Counted from the stretch's first letter, positions 16,142 to 24,881 are shown. The stretch is DNA of 64,000 bases from Odoribacter sp. (GCA_013824715.1 PNOH01000006.1:62001-126000); one strand, 5' to 3'. Notes: generated from the letters alone by a model not told the origin. Made by a program: numbers and translations.

Positions 16142-19100
16142 GCTTTTTCTGATTTAATGATTCCACGACTATTTAAAATGCTGTAAACAATAGGCACTAT
16201 GTAGATATTCAGCAGGGTTGAAGTCAGTAACCCGCCCAAAATTACTTTTGCCATGGGGCTTTGTATCTCGTTGCCTGCCAAATCGCCTTTATATGCTAAC
16301 GGAATTAAGGCCAGCGCTGCCGTTAATGCAGTCATTAATATGGCATTCAACCGATCGGACGAACCTTTGGTTACCGTTTCGTAAAGCGAAACACCTTGAT
16401 TTTTCAATTTCTGGTAATTTGAAATGAGTAGTATTCCGTTTCGGGTGGCAATTCCGAAAAGTGTAATAAACCCAATGATGGCTGGAATACTCAGAATTCC
16501 GGATGTGATCCAGATCGAAAATACCCCCCCAATCAATGCCAGCGGCAGATTGAGCAAAATAATACCCGCCAGTTTGAAATTTTTAAACTCCTGAAACAGT
16601 AAAAGGAAGATGATGATGATGGCAAGAATTGAGGTCAGCATAAGCGTTTGCGATGCTTTTGCCTCGCTTTCGAACTGTCCGCCATATTCGATCCTGTATC
16701 CTTCCGGTAAATCAATATTCTCGTTGATATTCTTCTGAATGTCATGAACAACGCTACGTAAATCGCGTTCGGCAACATTGGCCGAGATCACAATTTTCCG
16801 TTGCACATTCTCCCTGCTGATGGAACTTGGCCCCGAAACAGAAACGATATCGGCAACCTGTTCCAACGGAACTTTTTTGCCATCGTGGGTATCAATTAAT
16901 GCTGAACGAATGCCTTCCATTGATTCGGTGTAGTCCTTGTTCAACCGCAAAACCAGATCAAAACTGCGCTGCCCTTCATAAATATCAGCAAGTTTTTCGC
17001 CACCAAACGAAATGTCAACAAACTCGTTAAACTGCGCGGTTGTAATGCCGTATTGCGCCAACATATCGCGGTTGGCACGAATCTGGATTTGAGGGATTTC
17101 TACCTGCTGGTCAACATTCACGTCAACCAATCCTTCAACATCGACAATGGCGCTTTTAACCTGATTGCCAATGGAGAACATCTTGTTCAGGTCAGTCCCG
17201 AAAAGCTTGATGGCAATGTTGGCACGCGTGCCTGAAAGCATGTGGTCAATCCGGTGCCCGAGAGGCTGCCCAACGGTATAAGCAATTCCAGGAATCCGGG
17301 CTAAAGTAGTACGCACATCGGCCATGAATTCAGGCTGGCTGCGTTCCTTAAGCATGAAATTCACATCAATCTCGGCGCTGTTGGTCGTTTGCGAGTGTTC
17401 GTCCAGTTCGCCGCGTCCCGTTCTGCGTGCCGTACTCGAAATTTCAGGAATTAATAGAAGTTCTGTTTCCACTAAATTTCCCAAACGGTTACTTTCTTCT
17501 AGCGAAGTCCCCGGTTTTGTAACGACCGACAGCGTTAATGCGCCTTCGTTAAACTCGGGCAGAAAGCTTCGTCCAAAGGTTGAAAAGGCAAAAAGCGCTA
17601 TCACAAACATTCCAAGTGTTGAAAATATCACCGCTTTTTTGTGCCGTAAAGTCCAGATAAGCGATTGTTCATAGTAGTATGTAAGTTTGCGGACCAGCCA
17701 TTTTTCTTTCTCGTTTTTTTCCAGGTACTTTTCGTTTGAAAGCAGCATTTTCGATAACAAAGGTGTTAAGGTCATAGCCACGACCAGCGACATAAACAAG
17801 GACACTATAAAAGCAATTCCAAGCGGTTGCAGCATTCTCCCTTCCATTCCTGAAAGGAAAAACAAAGGCAGGAAAGCCACCATGATGATGAGCGTTGCGT
17901 TGAGAATGGATGCCCTGATTTCTTTTGAAGCTTCGAAAACGACCGTAAACGACGATTGTCGCTCATACTCCGGTTTCATTCGGTTCTGCCGAAGCCGTTT
18001 GTACACATTTTCCACGTCAATAACTGCATCGTCAACCAGCGAACCAATGGCAATGGCCATACCTCCCAGGCTCATAGTATTGATGGTCATTCCAAGCATT
18101 TTCATAACCAGAATAGCTCCCAGCAAAGAAATTGGAATGGCCAGCAGCGAGATAATTGTTGTGCGGAAACTGCCCAGAAAAACAAACAAGACGATGATAA
18201 CGAAAATCCCGCCTTCCGTTAAGGCATTTTGCACATTGCTTACCGATGTTTCGATAAAATCGGCCTGACGAAAAATTTTGGTATCCAACTTCACATCTTT
18301 AGGCAGAGTTTTCTGCAATACCGCCAGATTTTCTTCTATCCTCTGTGTTACCGCTAAGGTGTTGACATTAGGTTGTTTAGATATGGAAATGATAATGGCC
18401 GGTTTTGCATTTTCTGAAGCATAGCCCATTTTAGGCGCACTTCCAATCACAACTTCAGCTACATCATTTATCCTGACCGGTTTGCCGTTATTCGATTTGA
18501 TGTATGAATTGCCAAGAACATCAATATCCGAAGAGCGGGCAATGCCGCGGACCACATATTCGTTGCCGAATTGCCGGACAATACCGCCGGTTGAATTTTG
18601 ACTGACTCCCTTGCATACTCCTGCCAGTTCGGCCATCGTCACCTGGTAGTATTTCATTTTCTGCGGGTTGGCCAGCACCTGGTATTGTTTGTAGTCGCCG
18701 CCAACAATGGTAACCTGCGAAACGCCGCCTGTGGCCAGAATGAGTGGTTTCACATTCCACTCGGCTATCGTCCTCAAATCCATCATGCTGGTGCTGTCGG
18801 CCTGCATCCCGATAAAGAAAATCTCGCCCATCACACTCGACTGCGGAGCCAGAACGGGTTGCCCAACGCCCAATGGCATTCGCGATGAAACACTGATCAG
18901 CTTTTCACTTACAATTTGCCTTGCTTTAAAAATGTCGGTACCCCAGTCAAATTCGACCCAAACGAAAGAAAAGCCCTGCATAGAAGCAGAACGCACGCGG
19001 CGAACATCGGTCGCCCCGTTCATCGCTGTTTCAATAGGAAAAGTAACCAACCGTTCCACTTCTTCCGAAGCCATTCCATGCGCATCGGTCATAACTACAA

Positions 19101-19239
19101 CTGTAGGGGCAGTCAAGTCCGGAAATACATCCACATCCATATTCGAGGCAGTTCTCATCCCGAAAACCACCAGCACTACCGAACACAGTAATATGAAATA
19201 CTTGTTGTTCAGCGAAAATCTGATAATATTATTTAGCAC
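16138..19239 (-). CDS. czcA: CzcA/CusA-family heavy-metal efflux RND pump
   Basis: A 1033-residue inner-membrane proton-driven pump. Twelve membrane helices are arranged as one N-terminal helix, a large periplasmic loop, five helices, a second loop, and the rest. The TM4 segment 'GSLVDDAVIDVENVYKRL' (about residue 400) carries the acidic residues of the HME subfamily, which distinguishes it from the drug-exporting AcrB type. 'RIGRG'-like 'RRTGRGELDEHSQTTN' and 'GHRIDHMLSGTRANIAIK' are typical HME porter-domain blocks. It works with the adaptor (19782) and TolC-like protein (14966) to expel metal from the periplasm. Metal identity (Co/Zn/Cd or Cu/Ag) cannot be fixed by eye. Confidence 0.92.
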   Translation of the reverse strand: MLNNIIRFSLNNKYFILLCSVVLVVFGMRTASNMDVDVFPDLTAPTVVVMTDAHGMASEEVERLVTFPIETAMNGATDVRRVRSASMQGFSFVWVEFDWGTDIFKARQIVSEKLISVSSRMPLGVGQPVLAPQSSVMGEIFFIGMQADSTSMMDLRTIAEWNVKPLILATGGVSQVTIVGGDYKQYQVLANPQKMKYYQVTMAELAGVCKGVSQNSTGGIVRQFGNEYVVRGIARSSDIDVLGNSYIKSNNGKPVRINDVAEVVIGSAPKMGYASENAKPAIIISISKQPNVNTLAVTQRIEENLAVLQKTLPKDVKLDTKIFRQADFIETSVSNVQNALTEGGIFVIIVLFVFLGSFRTTIISLLAIPISLLGAILVMKMLGMTINTMSLGGMAIAIGSLVDDAVIDVENVYKRLRQNRMKPEYERQSSFTVVFEASKEIRASILNATLIIMVAFLPLFFLSGMEGRMLQPLGIAFIVSLFMSLVVAMTLTPLLSKMLLSNEKYLEKNEKEKWLVRKLTYYYEQSLIWTLRHKKAVIFSTLGMFVIALFAFSTFGRSFLPEFNEGALTLSVVTKPGTSLEESNRLGNLVETELLLIPEISSTARRTGRGELDEHSQTTNSAEIDVNFMLKERSQPEFMADVRTTLARIPGIAYTVGQPLGHRIDHMLSGTRANIAIKLFGTDLNKMFSIGNQVKSAIVDVEGLVDVNVDQQVEIPQIQIRANRDMLAQYGITTAQFNEFVDISFGGEKLADIYEGQRSFDLVLRLNKDYTESMEGIRSALIDTHDGKKVPLEQVADIVSVSGPSSISRENVQRKIVISANVAERDLRSVVHDIQKNINENIDLPEGYRIEYGGQFESEAKASQTLMLTSILAIIIIFLLLFQEFKNFKLAGIILLNLPLALIGGVFSIWITSGILSIPAIIGFITLFGIATRNGILLISNYQKLKNQGVSLYETVTKGSSDRLNAILMTALTAALALIPLAYKGDLAGNEIQSPMAKVILGGLLTSTLLNIYIVPIVYSILNSRGIIKSEKA

Positions 19240-19244
19240 TTTGG

Positions 19245-19394
19245 GAATTTTAAATTTTAAGTTTTAAATTTTAAATGGAAGCGAAATTTTGAATTTTGAA
19301 TTGTAAATATTGAATGATTAAAGTCCTTTGTATTTTAACATTTAACATTCAAAATTTAACACTTCAGCATTTAACATTCAGCATTTAACATTTC
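19245..19394. repeat. AT-rich short-period repeat (TTTAACATTCA words), left of the four-helix-bundle gene
   Basis: The spacer is built from near-identical words: variants of 'attttaaattttaa' first, then repeated 'catttaacattca' units up to the stop codon of the next gene. Related 'catttaacattcaa' words recur on the other side of that gene (19748-19793). The pattern is a degenerate tandem repeat, not a promoter or terminator. Confidence 0.6.
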
Positions 19395-19742
19395 TTAATT
19401 TTCCTGCGAAGTTTTTACAATTGCGGTTAGAATATTCACAATATGCTCAATTTCATCAAGGTATTCTTTAACGTCGACCTTTGCGATTTGGCTTTTATCT
19501 ATTAATCGGAGCCAGTAGCGTGTTTCCCGAGCTTCTTTGGATGCGATAGACATTTTTGCAGTAAAATCTTTTTTAGAATATCCGGCTGATGCTTCTTCAA
19601 CATTAGCTCCGATGCTTGTTCCGCTTCGAAGAATTTGCTTCGACAACACATACTCTTTCTGCTCAGTCATCAGACTATATAATTCAATGATTCGCAAAGC
19701 AAAATCAAAAGTCCTGTCAAGTATTATATTTTCTTTTTTCAT
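19395..19742 (-). CDS. Four-helix-bundle protein (23S rRNA IVS-like family)
   Basis: About 115 residues from the ATG at 19742. The frame can be extended six codons to an ATG at 19760, but that ATG falls inside the flanking repeat. The sequence shows the family blocks 'FDFALRIIELYSLMTEQKEYVLSKQILRSGTSIGANVEEA', given here in pieces: 'QILRSGTSIGANVEEA' near residue 50 and 'ASKEARETRYWLRLI' near 75. The family is named for ORFs in 23S rRNA intervening sequences; its function is unknown. It sits inside the metal efflux operon, between adaptor and pump, in the same direction, bordered on both sides by AT-rich repeats, which suggests insertion of a small mobile cassette. Confidence 0.85.
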   Translation of the reverse strand: MKKENIILDRTFDFALRIIELYSLMTEQKEYVLSKQILRSGTSIGANVEEASAGYSKKDFTAKMSIASKEARETRYWLRLIDKSQIAKVDVKEYLDEIEHIVNILTAIVKTSQEN

Positions 19743-19747
19743 TTCTC

Positions 19748-19793
19748 TTTCATTTAACATTTATAATTCAACATTTAACATTCAATGTACGTG
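19748..19793. repeat. AT-rich repeat words right of the four-helix-bundle gene
   Basis: Contains 'catttaacatttataattc' followed by 'aacatttaacattcaatg', matching the words in 19331-19393 in the same orientation. The last bases run into the 3' end of the adaptor gene (stop at 19782). Confidence 0.5.
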
Positions 19794-21287
19794 TCCTGAA
19801 TGAGCATCCAAAGTGCCTGTAGCCTGGGCCAGTTTGATAAGAATAGCGCCCAATGTTACAACCCGCTCATTGCTGTTAAGCCCGGAACGGATTTCAGTTC
19901 GCACACCATCGGTAGCCCCAATCTTTACTTCCCGTTTTTCAAAAAGTTCGGGTGTAACCTGCACATACACAAAGAAAGCACCCTGATCCTCGAGCAGCGA
20001 AGTCGTTGGAACTGTCAATGCCAGTGTGTTGGTCAGTGTTTTTAAATAAACCTCCACAAATCCGCCAGCGGTGAAACTACCTATGTTGTCAATTTGTAAT
20101 GTTACCGGAATGAGGTAATTATCAGAATTGGTTGCCTTGCCAAACGACAGAACTTTACCTTTTAACTGTTCAAGCGAATACGATTGGTTGTCTTGAAGTG
20201 TGCGGATGTTGGCCGAAGTAATCGAACCCAGCATCGACGCGTATTTTTGCTGAACCTCGGCATTCAACAGGAGTGTTTTGTTCTGTGACACGACAACAAT
20301 TGGCTGACCTGCTTCGACATAAGTTCCGTTTTTAACCAGTACCTGTTTCACAAAACCACTCATCGGACTTTTTACACTCTGTCCTGAAGCGCTGAAATTA
20401 GTATTCAGGTTATCAAAGATTGCTTTGGCATTATCATATTGATTCTTTGCACTAAGCAGGTCTTTGGCAGAAATAATTTTATCTTTTGCAAGCTCAGTCG
20501 CCCGTTCGTAATCAGCTTTTGCTTTTTCCAGATTGTTCTTAGCCTCGGAATAACGCACAGAAATGTTGTTGTCGGCCAATTCGCTGCCGGAAATGAAGAA
20601 CAAAATCTGGCCTTTTGAAACATCTTTTCCTTCCAATACAGCGTTGCCGGTGATCATCACTATGCCATTCGTTTTTGCTGAAACAATGATCTCGTCTCCC
20701 TGTGACGATTGTACTTGTGCGGTGGTTTTGATAATCTGACCGAATGGCTCATTTCGGGGGAAATCGGTGGCAAAGTCAACCTTCCACGACTGTTCCTTTG
20801 TAAAAACAGTGGTGTTTGTTCTGGAAATAACCACTTTTTCTGAAACTTTGTGCGCTTCGTGATGTTTGGCAAAAACAGTTACTTCAGGAACCAATACTTC
20901 GAAACTGTCTGTTTCGTTGGTGATCTCAAATTTTAGTGTTCCTGTTCCTGCGGCTTCCGCCTTTATATCGAAACTGTAAATGCCTTTACGGGTTGGCTTA
21001 TCGAGTGTCTGGGTTACTTCTTTGCCGCTCACCTTCAGGCGAATAGTCATGCTGCCGCTTTCCAACGCTTTAAAATCGGGTAATGTGGAAAAATGCGACA
21101 GCACATTTGCTGTTTCCCCAACCACAAAGGCATCGGCTTCGGCAAAAACCTCGAAATCGGTACTGTATGCGGTGTATTGGAATTTTGCTTCATCGTGAGC
21201 ATCTTGAGATAAGGTTGCTTCTTTTTTATTCTGGCAGCTCACAAAAACGATTGCAAGCAATGCTCCTAAAAATATCTTTGATTTCAT
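19782..21287 (-). CDS. czcB: RND efflux periplasmic adaptor lipoprotein (CzcB-like)
   Basis: A 501-residue membrane-fusion protein with a lipobox ending at Cys18 (VFVSC). After an extra N-terminal immunoglobulin-like region (about 30-150), which is common in Bacteroidota CzcB proteins, come the barrel-sandwich half ('SAKTNGIVMITGNAVLEGKDVSKGQ'; key piece 'GNAVLEGKDVSKGQILF'), a coiled-coil hairpin (about 240-300, 'SEAKNNLEKAKADYERATELAKDKI'; key piece 'EKAKADYERATELA'), the second lipoyl half and a beta-barrel. The C-terminus 'DAHSGHVH' is His-rich and may bind metal. It bridges pump and outer channel. It is second in the operon behind the His-rich gene. Confidence 0.9.
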   Translation of the reverse strand: MKSKIFLGALLAIVFVSCQNKKEATLSQDAHDEAKFQYTAYSTDFEVFAEADAFVVGETANVLSHFSTLPDFKALESGSMTIRLKVSGKEVTQTLDKPTRKGIYSFDIKAEAAGTGTLKFEITNETDSFEVLVPEVTVFAKHHEAHKVSEKVVISRTNTTVFTKEQSWKVDFATDFPRNEPFGQIIKTTAQVQSSQGDEIIVSAKTNGIVMITGNAVLEGKDVSKGQILFFISGSELADNNISVRYSEAKNNLEKAKADYERATELAKDKIISAKDLLSAKNQYDNAKAIFDNLNTNFSASGQSVKSPMSGFVKQVLVKNGTYVEAGQPIVVVSQNKTLLLNAEVQQKYASMLGSITSANIRTLQDNQSYSLEQLKGKVLSFGKATNSDNYLIPVTLQIDNIGSFTAGGFVEVYLKTLTNTLALTVPTTSLLEDQGAFFVYVQVTPELFEKREVKIGATDGVRTEIRSGLNSNERVVTLGAILIKLAQATGTLDAHSGHVH

Positions 21288-21384
21288 CTAAAATCTTGTT
21301 TGAATTTCTAAAATAATTGAATGATGAATGCATGTAATTGCTATGTTATAAGTCAATTACATCAAACATTCAGAAAAAAGAAAT

Positions 21385-21819
21385 TTAAACAATAGGGGGA
21401 GCCCTTAATCCTGAAGAGGTGGAAACGAAGCAGGAATGAGAGGAAGTTTTTAATGGAATTTGTGCAATTGAAATAATCTTTGGCACAAATGATTTGAATT
21501 CATTACTAAATAGAATAGCCTGAAAATGAACAAATGGGGAATTATTATCATCGCAACCCAAACATTTGAATTCTTGTCTTAAAAAATTTGCAGGAATTAC
21601 AACAGCTTGTTTTAAGACGCAACATTCAGTTCCCGCATTTCCGTCATGTTCGTGGTCATGAGCAGTTGTGCTGTGATTGTGAGCGTAACTGTCGGATTGG
21701 CAATGACTGCTTTCAATACAAACCAAACTTTTATGGTGATGATGGGGTACAACAGCATGAACCAATAATGCAATATTGGCAAGAAGTATAAAAAACAGGG
21801 CTGTTGTTCTTTTAATCAT
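21385..21819 (-). CDS. His/Cys-rich exported protein at the head of the metal efflux operon
   Basis: About 144 residues from the ATG at 21819; an upstream extension would use a TTG at 21855 and lie across the promoter palindrome. A signal peptide (residues 1-23) is followed by 'PHHHH', a run of spaced His residues ('HNHSTTAHDHEHDG'), then 'ECCVLKQ' and 'FKCLGCDDN', so it has several likely soft-metal or Zn ligands. Small proteins of this kind, ending in a 'GLRAPP' tail, often precede czcCBA-type operons in Bacteroidota; I recall them as DUF6769-like but cannot verify. Probable role is periplasmic metal binding or sensing. Confidence 0.7.
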   Translation of the reverse strand: MIKRTTALFFILLANIALLVHAVVPHHHHKSLVCIESSHCQSDSYAHNHSTTAHDHEHDGNAGTECCVLKQAVVIPANFLRQEFKCLGCDDNNSPFVHFQAILFSNEFKSFVPKIISIAQIPLKTSSHSCFVSTSSGLRAPPIV

Positions 21820-21855
21820 CGTTTCTGTAAAACCGTTCAGTCGTTCTTTAAACAA

Positions 21856-21883
21856 CTAAAATATATTTTAGCTGGCAAATATA
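21856..21883 (-). promoter_or_regulatory. Metal-operon promoter with a perfect palindrome at the start site
   Basis: On the minus strand TATATTTG (21883-21876) fits the -7 consensus TAnnTTTG. Directly downstream lies the perfect 16-base palindrome ctaaaatatattttag (21871-21856), covering the expected transcription start. This is a good operator position for a metal-responsive repressor. No -33 TTG is obvious, and no regulator gene is adjacent. Confidence 0.45.
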
Positions 21884-21945
21884 AATTAATTTGCCCATTT
21901 TGATCACAGTAAGAGCCACCTTTTCAATTTCTTTGAAAAGAAAAA

Positions 21946-22857
21946 TTAATTAATCCTCAACACTCTGCCAATTTTAAGGGTGGTCTGAGCTGTAATGTTA
22001 TTGGTGGTGCAAATCTTCCTTACTGAAGTTTGATACCGACGGGCAATAGTTGAGAGGTTGTCACCTTTACGAATAACATGTTTGGTCGTTCCTCCGGCAG
22101 CCAACTCAGCGCCATCCGAGGGCAATGGTTTCTTTTTGAAATTGCTCCGGTCTGTTTCCATCCGTTTATTGGCGTAATAAATCTGATCAGTCCGAAGGCT
22201 ATAGGTTTCAAAATCGATGTATTTATTCGAGTCGAAAGGCTGACCAAATAAACGGGTTTCGAAGTGAAGGTGGTTGCAGGTTGCACGACCTGTGCGACCG
22301 CCCAGGCCAATCAGGTCACCCGCCTTTATGGTATCGTTCGCTTTAACATTGATGGCTTTCAGGTGACCGTAAATCGTTTCCAGGCCATTTCTGTGCCTGA
22401 CTAATACCAGGTTTCCATATCCGCTGAACCGTTTAGCTATACGAACTCTTCCGTCAAAAGCACTGCGCACAGTATCGCCCGAATTCAGTCTGATATCGGT
22501 ACCCGTATGCATTCTTCCGCGACGTGGCCCATATTTGGATATTACTGCCCCCTTCACCGGCTGTACAAATTTTGTATTGCTGTTTCCTAAAAGGGTAATA
22601 ATAATGGTATCGTTCTTATTTGGAAGAGTATTGGCCGGATATTTAATTTGTGTACTGCTCCAAATATTCTGGTAAAGTATTTCGTCGGGTGATTTCAGTG
22701 AATCTTCAGGAATTTCTTCAACCGTACTGAGCAATGAATCCATTTCGCTAATATCAACTTTTGCTTTAATAGTATCCGGAAGTGTTTGCTGTGCAATACT
22801 ATAGATAGAAAAGAACAGACAGGTAGTTAGGGTTAATGTAAAAGATTTCATTTTCAA
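21946..22857 (-). CDS. M23 (LytM) peptidase with C-terminal LysM
   Basis: A 303-residue exported protein (signal peptide 1-22). The M23 domain, about residues 100-200, has the zinc motifs H-x3-D ('MHTGTDIRL') and H-x-H ('NHLHFETR'), together with 'IYGHLKAI', so it keeps all ligands and should be an active DD-endopeptidase-type metalloprotease. The last 45 residues form one LysM peptidoglycan-binding repeat ('HVIRKGDNLSTIARRYQTS'). Such proteins cut peptide crosslinks for growth or division. A long disordered linker precedes the catalytic domain. It is transcribed as a single gene. Confidence 0.92.
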   Translation of the reverse strand: MKMKSFTLTLTTCLFFSIYSIAQQTLPDTIKAKVDISEMDSLLSTVEEIPEDSLKSPDEILYQNIWSSTQIKYPANTLPNKNDTIIITLLGNSNTKFVQPVKGAVISKYGPRRGRMHTGTDIRLNSGDTVRSAFDGRVRIAKRFSGYGNLVLVRHRNGLETIYGHLKAINVKANDTIKAGDLIGLGGRTGRATCNHLHFETRLFGQPFDSNKYIDFETYSLRTDQIYYANKRMETDRSNFKKKPLPSDGAELAAGGTTKHVIRKGDNLSTIARRYQTSVRKICTTNNITAQTTLKIGRVLRIN

Positions 22858-22978
22858 AATTTGGGTTAATATTTATCTCAAAAATTTGAACGGGAAGCGA
22901 AGGTAATCTTTTCATTAATAATTTTAGCAATTTCTGCTAACAGAGATGGTGTTTTTAACAAACAATAACACCTTTTTA

Positions 22979-22986
22979 TACATTTG
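22979..22986 (+). promoter_or_regulatory. -7 box TACATTTG before a tiny open frame
   Basis: TACATTTG matches TAnnTTTG exactly. The upstream spacer holds an inverted repeat ggtgtt...aacacc (about 22948-22972) that overlaps where -33 should be. A ribosome-binding AAGGAGGA at 22998-23005 and an ATG at 23016 follow. Confidence 0.4.
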
Positions 22987-23015
22987 CGGCAATTTTTAAG
23001 GAGGATTATTTAGAG

Positions 23016-23102
23016 ATGAAAAACACTGGTTTCCGCAAGATTTTGAAGGTTTTAGGATTAGGAATTGCGGGTATTTTCATTTCTGTAAAATGCCGAATGT
23101 GA
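23016..23102 (+). CDS. Tiny hydrophobic peptide, 28 residues
   Basis: The frame reads MKNTGFRKILKVLGLGIAG then IFISVKCRM and a TGA. It is preceded by a strong Shine-Dalgarno sequence (AAGGAGGA), which is rare in this window, and by a TAnnTTTG promoter box. The peptide has a basic head and one hydrophobic helix. It may be a small membrane protein, or the stub of a longer one truncated by the A-rich and repeat sequence that follows (23105-23203). No homologue is recognised. Confidence 0.4.
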   Translation: MKNTGFRKILKVLGLGIAGIFISVKCRM

Positions 23103-23104
23103 TT

Positions 23105-23203
23105 TCTTTGAAAAGTAAAAAGAAAAAAGAAAACAGAAAATCCCAACATTATACCATCTCATTTATCATTTACTGCCAACTGAGACTGCCAACTGACCAC
23201 TTC
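23105..23203. repeat. A-rich stretch and 'gactgccaactg' words behind tsaC
   Basis: An A-rich run is followed by 'ctgccaactgagactgcc' and 'aactgaccacttc' immediately before the stop codon of the converging gene. The same 'gactgccaact' word recurs next to the ispG stop codon (51321-51345). It is a degenerate short tandem repeat; no gene is seen in it. Confidence 0.45.
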
Positions 23204-23767
23204 TTATTCCCTGATTATCTTGATTTCTCCTCCATGGCCAAGCTTTATAATGCTGGATGGAATTGCTTTCTGATTGTCATCCTGACGGTATTTGACCACA
23301 TAATCAACGGAATCAATAATTTTCTGTGCTATTTCGGCAAAGCAGGCCGGCGATGGCTTCCCGCTGATATTGGCCGAGGTGGACACAATCGGGCGTTTAA
23401 ACCGGCGGATTAATTCGCTGCTGAAGGTTTCGGTGGTGATCCGAATTCCGATGCTTCCGTCTTCGGCAATCAGATTTCGGGCCAGATTTCTGGCGCCGTC
23501 ATAAATAATGGTTAGTGGCTTACCGGTTAGTTCAATCAAATCGTAAGCTATTTCCGGAACTTCTGCGACATAACGTTCCAGCAAAGCTGCATTTTCCATT
23601 AAAACAAGCATGCTTTTTGAATCAACCCGTTTTTTGATGGTATAAATCCTGCTGACTGCCTCTTCGTTGCAGGCATCACAACCCATTCCCCAAATGGTAT
23701 CAGTTGGGTATAAAATCACTCCTCCTGTCTGCAACACTGATAGGGCTGCTTTAATTTCTTCAAACAT
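23204..23767 (-). CDS. tsaC: L-threonylcarbamoyladenylate synthase (TsaC/Sua5/YrdC)
   Basis: A 187-residue YrdC-fold enzyme making threonylcarbamoyl-AMP from Thr, bicarbonate and ATP, the first step of t6A modification of tRNAs that read ANN codons. Visible motifs: 'LYPTDTIWGMGCDA' (residues about 18-32), the basic 'IKKRVDSKSMLVLM', and 'PIVSTSANISGKPSP' (about 130-145). It has no C-terminal Sua5 domain, so it is the short TsaC-like form. Its start overlaps the end of the upstream glycosyltransferase gene by 8 bases, so both are cotranscribed. Confidence 0.93.
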   Translation of the reverse strand: MFEEIKAALSVLQTGGVILYPTDTIWGMGCDACNEEAVSRIYTIKKRVDSKSMLVLMENAALLERYVAEVPEIAYDLIELTGKPLTIIYDGARNLARNLIAEDGSIGIRITTETFSSELIRRFKRPIVSTSANISGKPSPACFAEIAQKIIDSVDYVVKYRQDDNQKAIPSSIIKLGHGGEIKIIRE

Positions 23768-24881
23768 TCACAACCGAATTATAAAGTTGTTTCAATTGTT
23801 GGGCAAAACTCTCCCCTGTAAACCTTTGGGCATTGATTTTTCCTTTTTCAATAAGCGAATCCCGAAGGTTATGGTCAGCAAGCAAGTTTTTAATTGTACG
23901 GCCAATTTCTTCAGGATTCTCGGGATTAATGTACAAGGCAGCACTTCCGCCAGCCTCCGGCAAGCTGCTGGTATTTGAAGTAATCACCGGACAGCCCGAA
24001 GCCTGTGCTTCAGCTACCGGAAGTCCAAAGCCTTCGAAAAGCGACGGATAAACCATCACTTCGGCCATCTGGTACAAAACAGCCAATTCGTCAACCTTAA
24101 TTTTTGGAAGAAAAAATACCTCAAGACGATTCAGATCGGCTTCAATGAATTTCTGAACCTTCAGATGATAGCATGTCAGTTTTCCGATTACCACTACCGG
24201 GATGTATAGTTTGGCTAAAACCATTCCCTCGAGCAAAGCCAACAGGTTTTTACGAGGTTCAACGGTACCCACGGTAAGTAAAAATTTCTCCGGAAGCTGA
24301 TATTTACGTCGGATCGCAAGTTTTTGATCCCAGGTGTTTTCCAGAAAGAACAAAGGATTAACCGACTGATAAATAACTTTAATTTTTTCTTCAGGAACAG
24401 CAAAAAAGCTGATTAAATCCCGTTTGGTTTGCTCTGAAATGGCATGTATCCGGTGAGCTACCCGGCAAGCGTGCCTGAATTTGCGGTCATAAATTGTACG
24501 ATCAATTGCTTTAAAGTATTCCGGGAATCGGAAATAAATCAAATCATGAATGGTTACCACCGATTTGATGCCGGTTTTTTCGATACCTAAAGGCAATTCG
24601 TGGCTCAAACCGTGGTACAAATCGATATTAAGGTTTTTGGCCTGATTCGCAATCCGAAAACTTCGCCAGCTATTTTTAAATGTTTTCCAGAAGAGACCTT
24701 CAGGTTTAATTTCAACGGAATTTTCAGGAGGCAAAAAAAGTGGATTTTTAATTCCGGGATGAAACAGGAAATATTGATCGTCAGGATTCTGGCGGGCAAG
24801 CGCAGTAATCGTATTGCGGCTGAAATTACCCAGTCCGGCAGCATTATTAAAAGCACGCTTGGCATCAAATCCGATTTTCAT
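23760..24881 (-). CDS. Glycosyltransferase family 4 (GT-B)
   Basis: About 373 residues from the ATG at 24881 (MKIGFDAKRAFNNAAGLG); a frame extension to 24899 is less likely because the promoter box lies there. The GT-B fold is shown by the N-terminal 'GLGNFSRNTITAL' loop, 'VTIHDLIYFRFPEYF', 'LTVGTVEPRKNLLALLEG' and the nucleotide-sugar E-x7-E region 'YPSLFEGFGLPVAEAQASG' (about residue 285), followed by 'PVITSNTSSLPEAGG'. It transfers a sugar from an NDP- or GDP-sugar, retaining configuration, to an unknown acceptor, perhaps a surface glycan. No other polysaccharide genes are next to it. Confidence 0.88.
   Translation of the reverse strand: MKIGFDAKRAFNNAAGLGNFSRNTITALARQNPDDQYFLFHPGIKNPLFLPPENSVEIKPEGLFWKTFKNSWRSFRIANQAKNLNIDLYHGLSHELPLGIEKTGIKSVVTIHDLIYFRFPEYFKAIDRTIYDRKFRHACRVAHRIHAISEQTKRDLISFFAVPEEKIKVIYQSVNPLFFLENTWDQKLAIRRKYQLPEKFLLTVGTVEPRKNLLALLEGMVLAKLYIPVVVIGKLTCYHLKVQKFIEADLNRLEVFFLPKIKVDELAVLYQMAEVMVYPSLFEGFGLPVAEAQASGCPVITSNTSSLPEAGGSAALYINPENPEEIGRTIKNLLADHNLRDSLIEKGKINAQRFTGESFAQQLKQLYNSVVNV

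Noticed and set aside
17687-18268. Plus-strand frame of 193 codons
   Set aside because: Antisense to the conserved membrane helices of the CzcA pump; low-complexity Ser/Thr/Ile content typical for such shadows.
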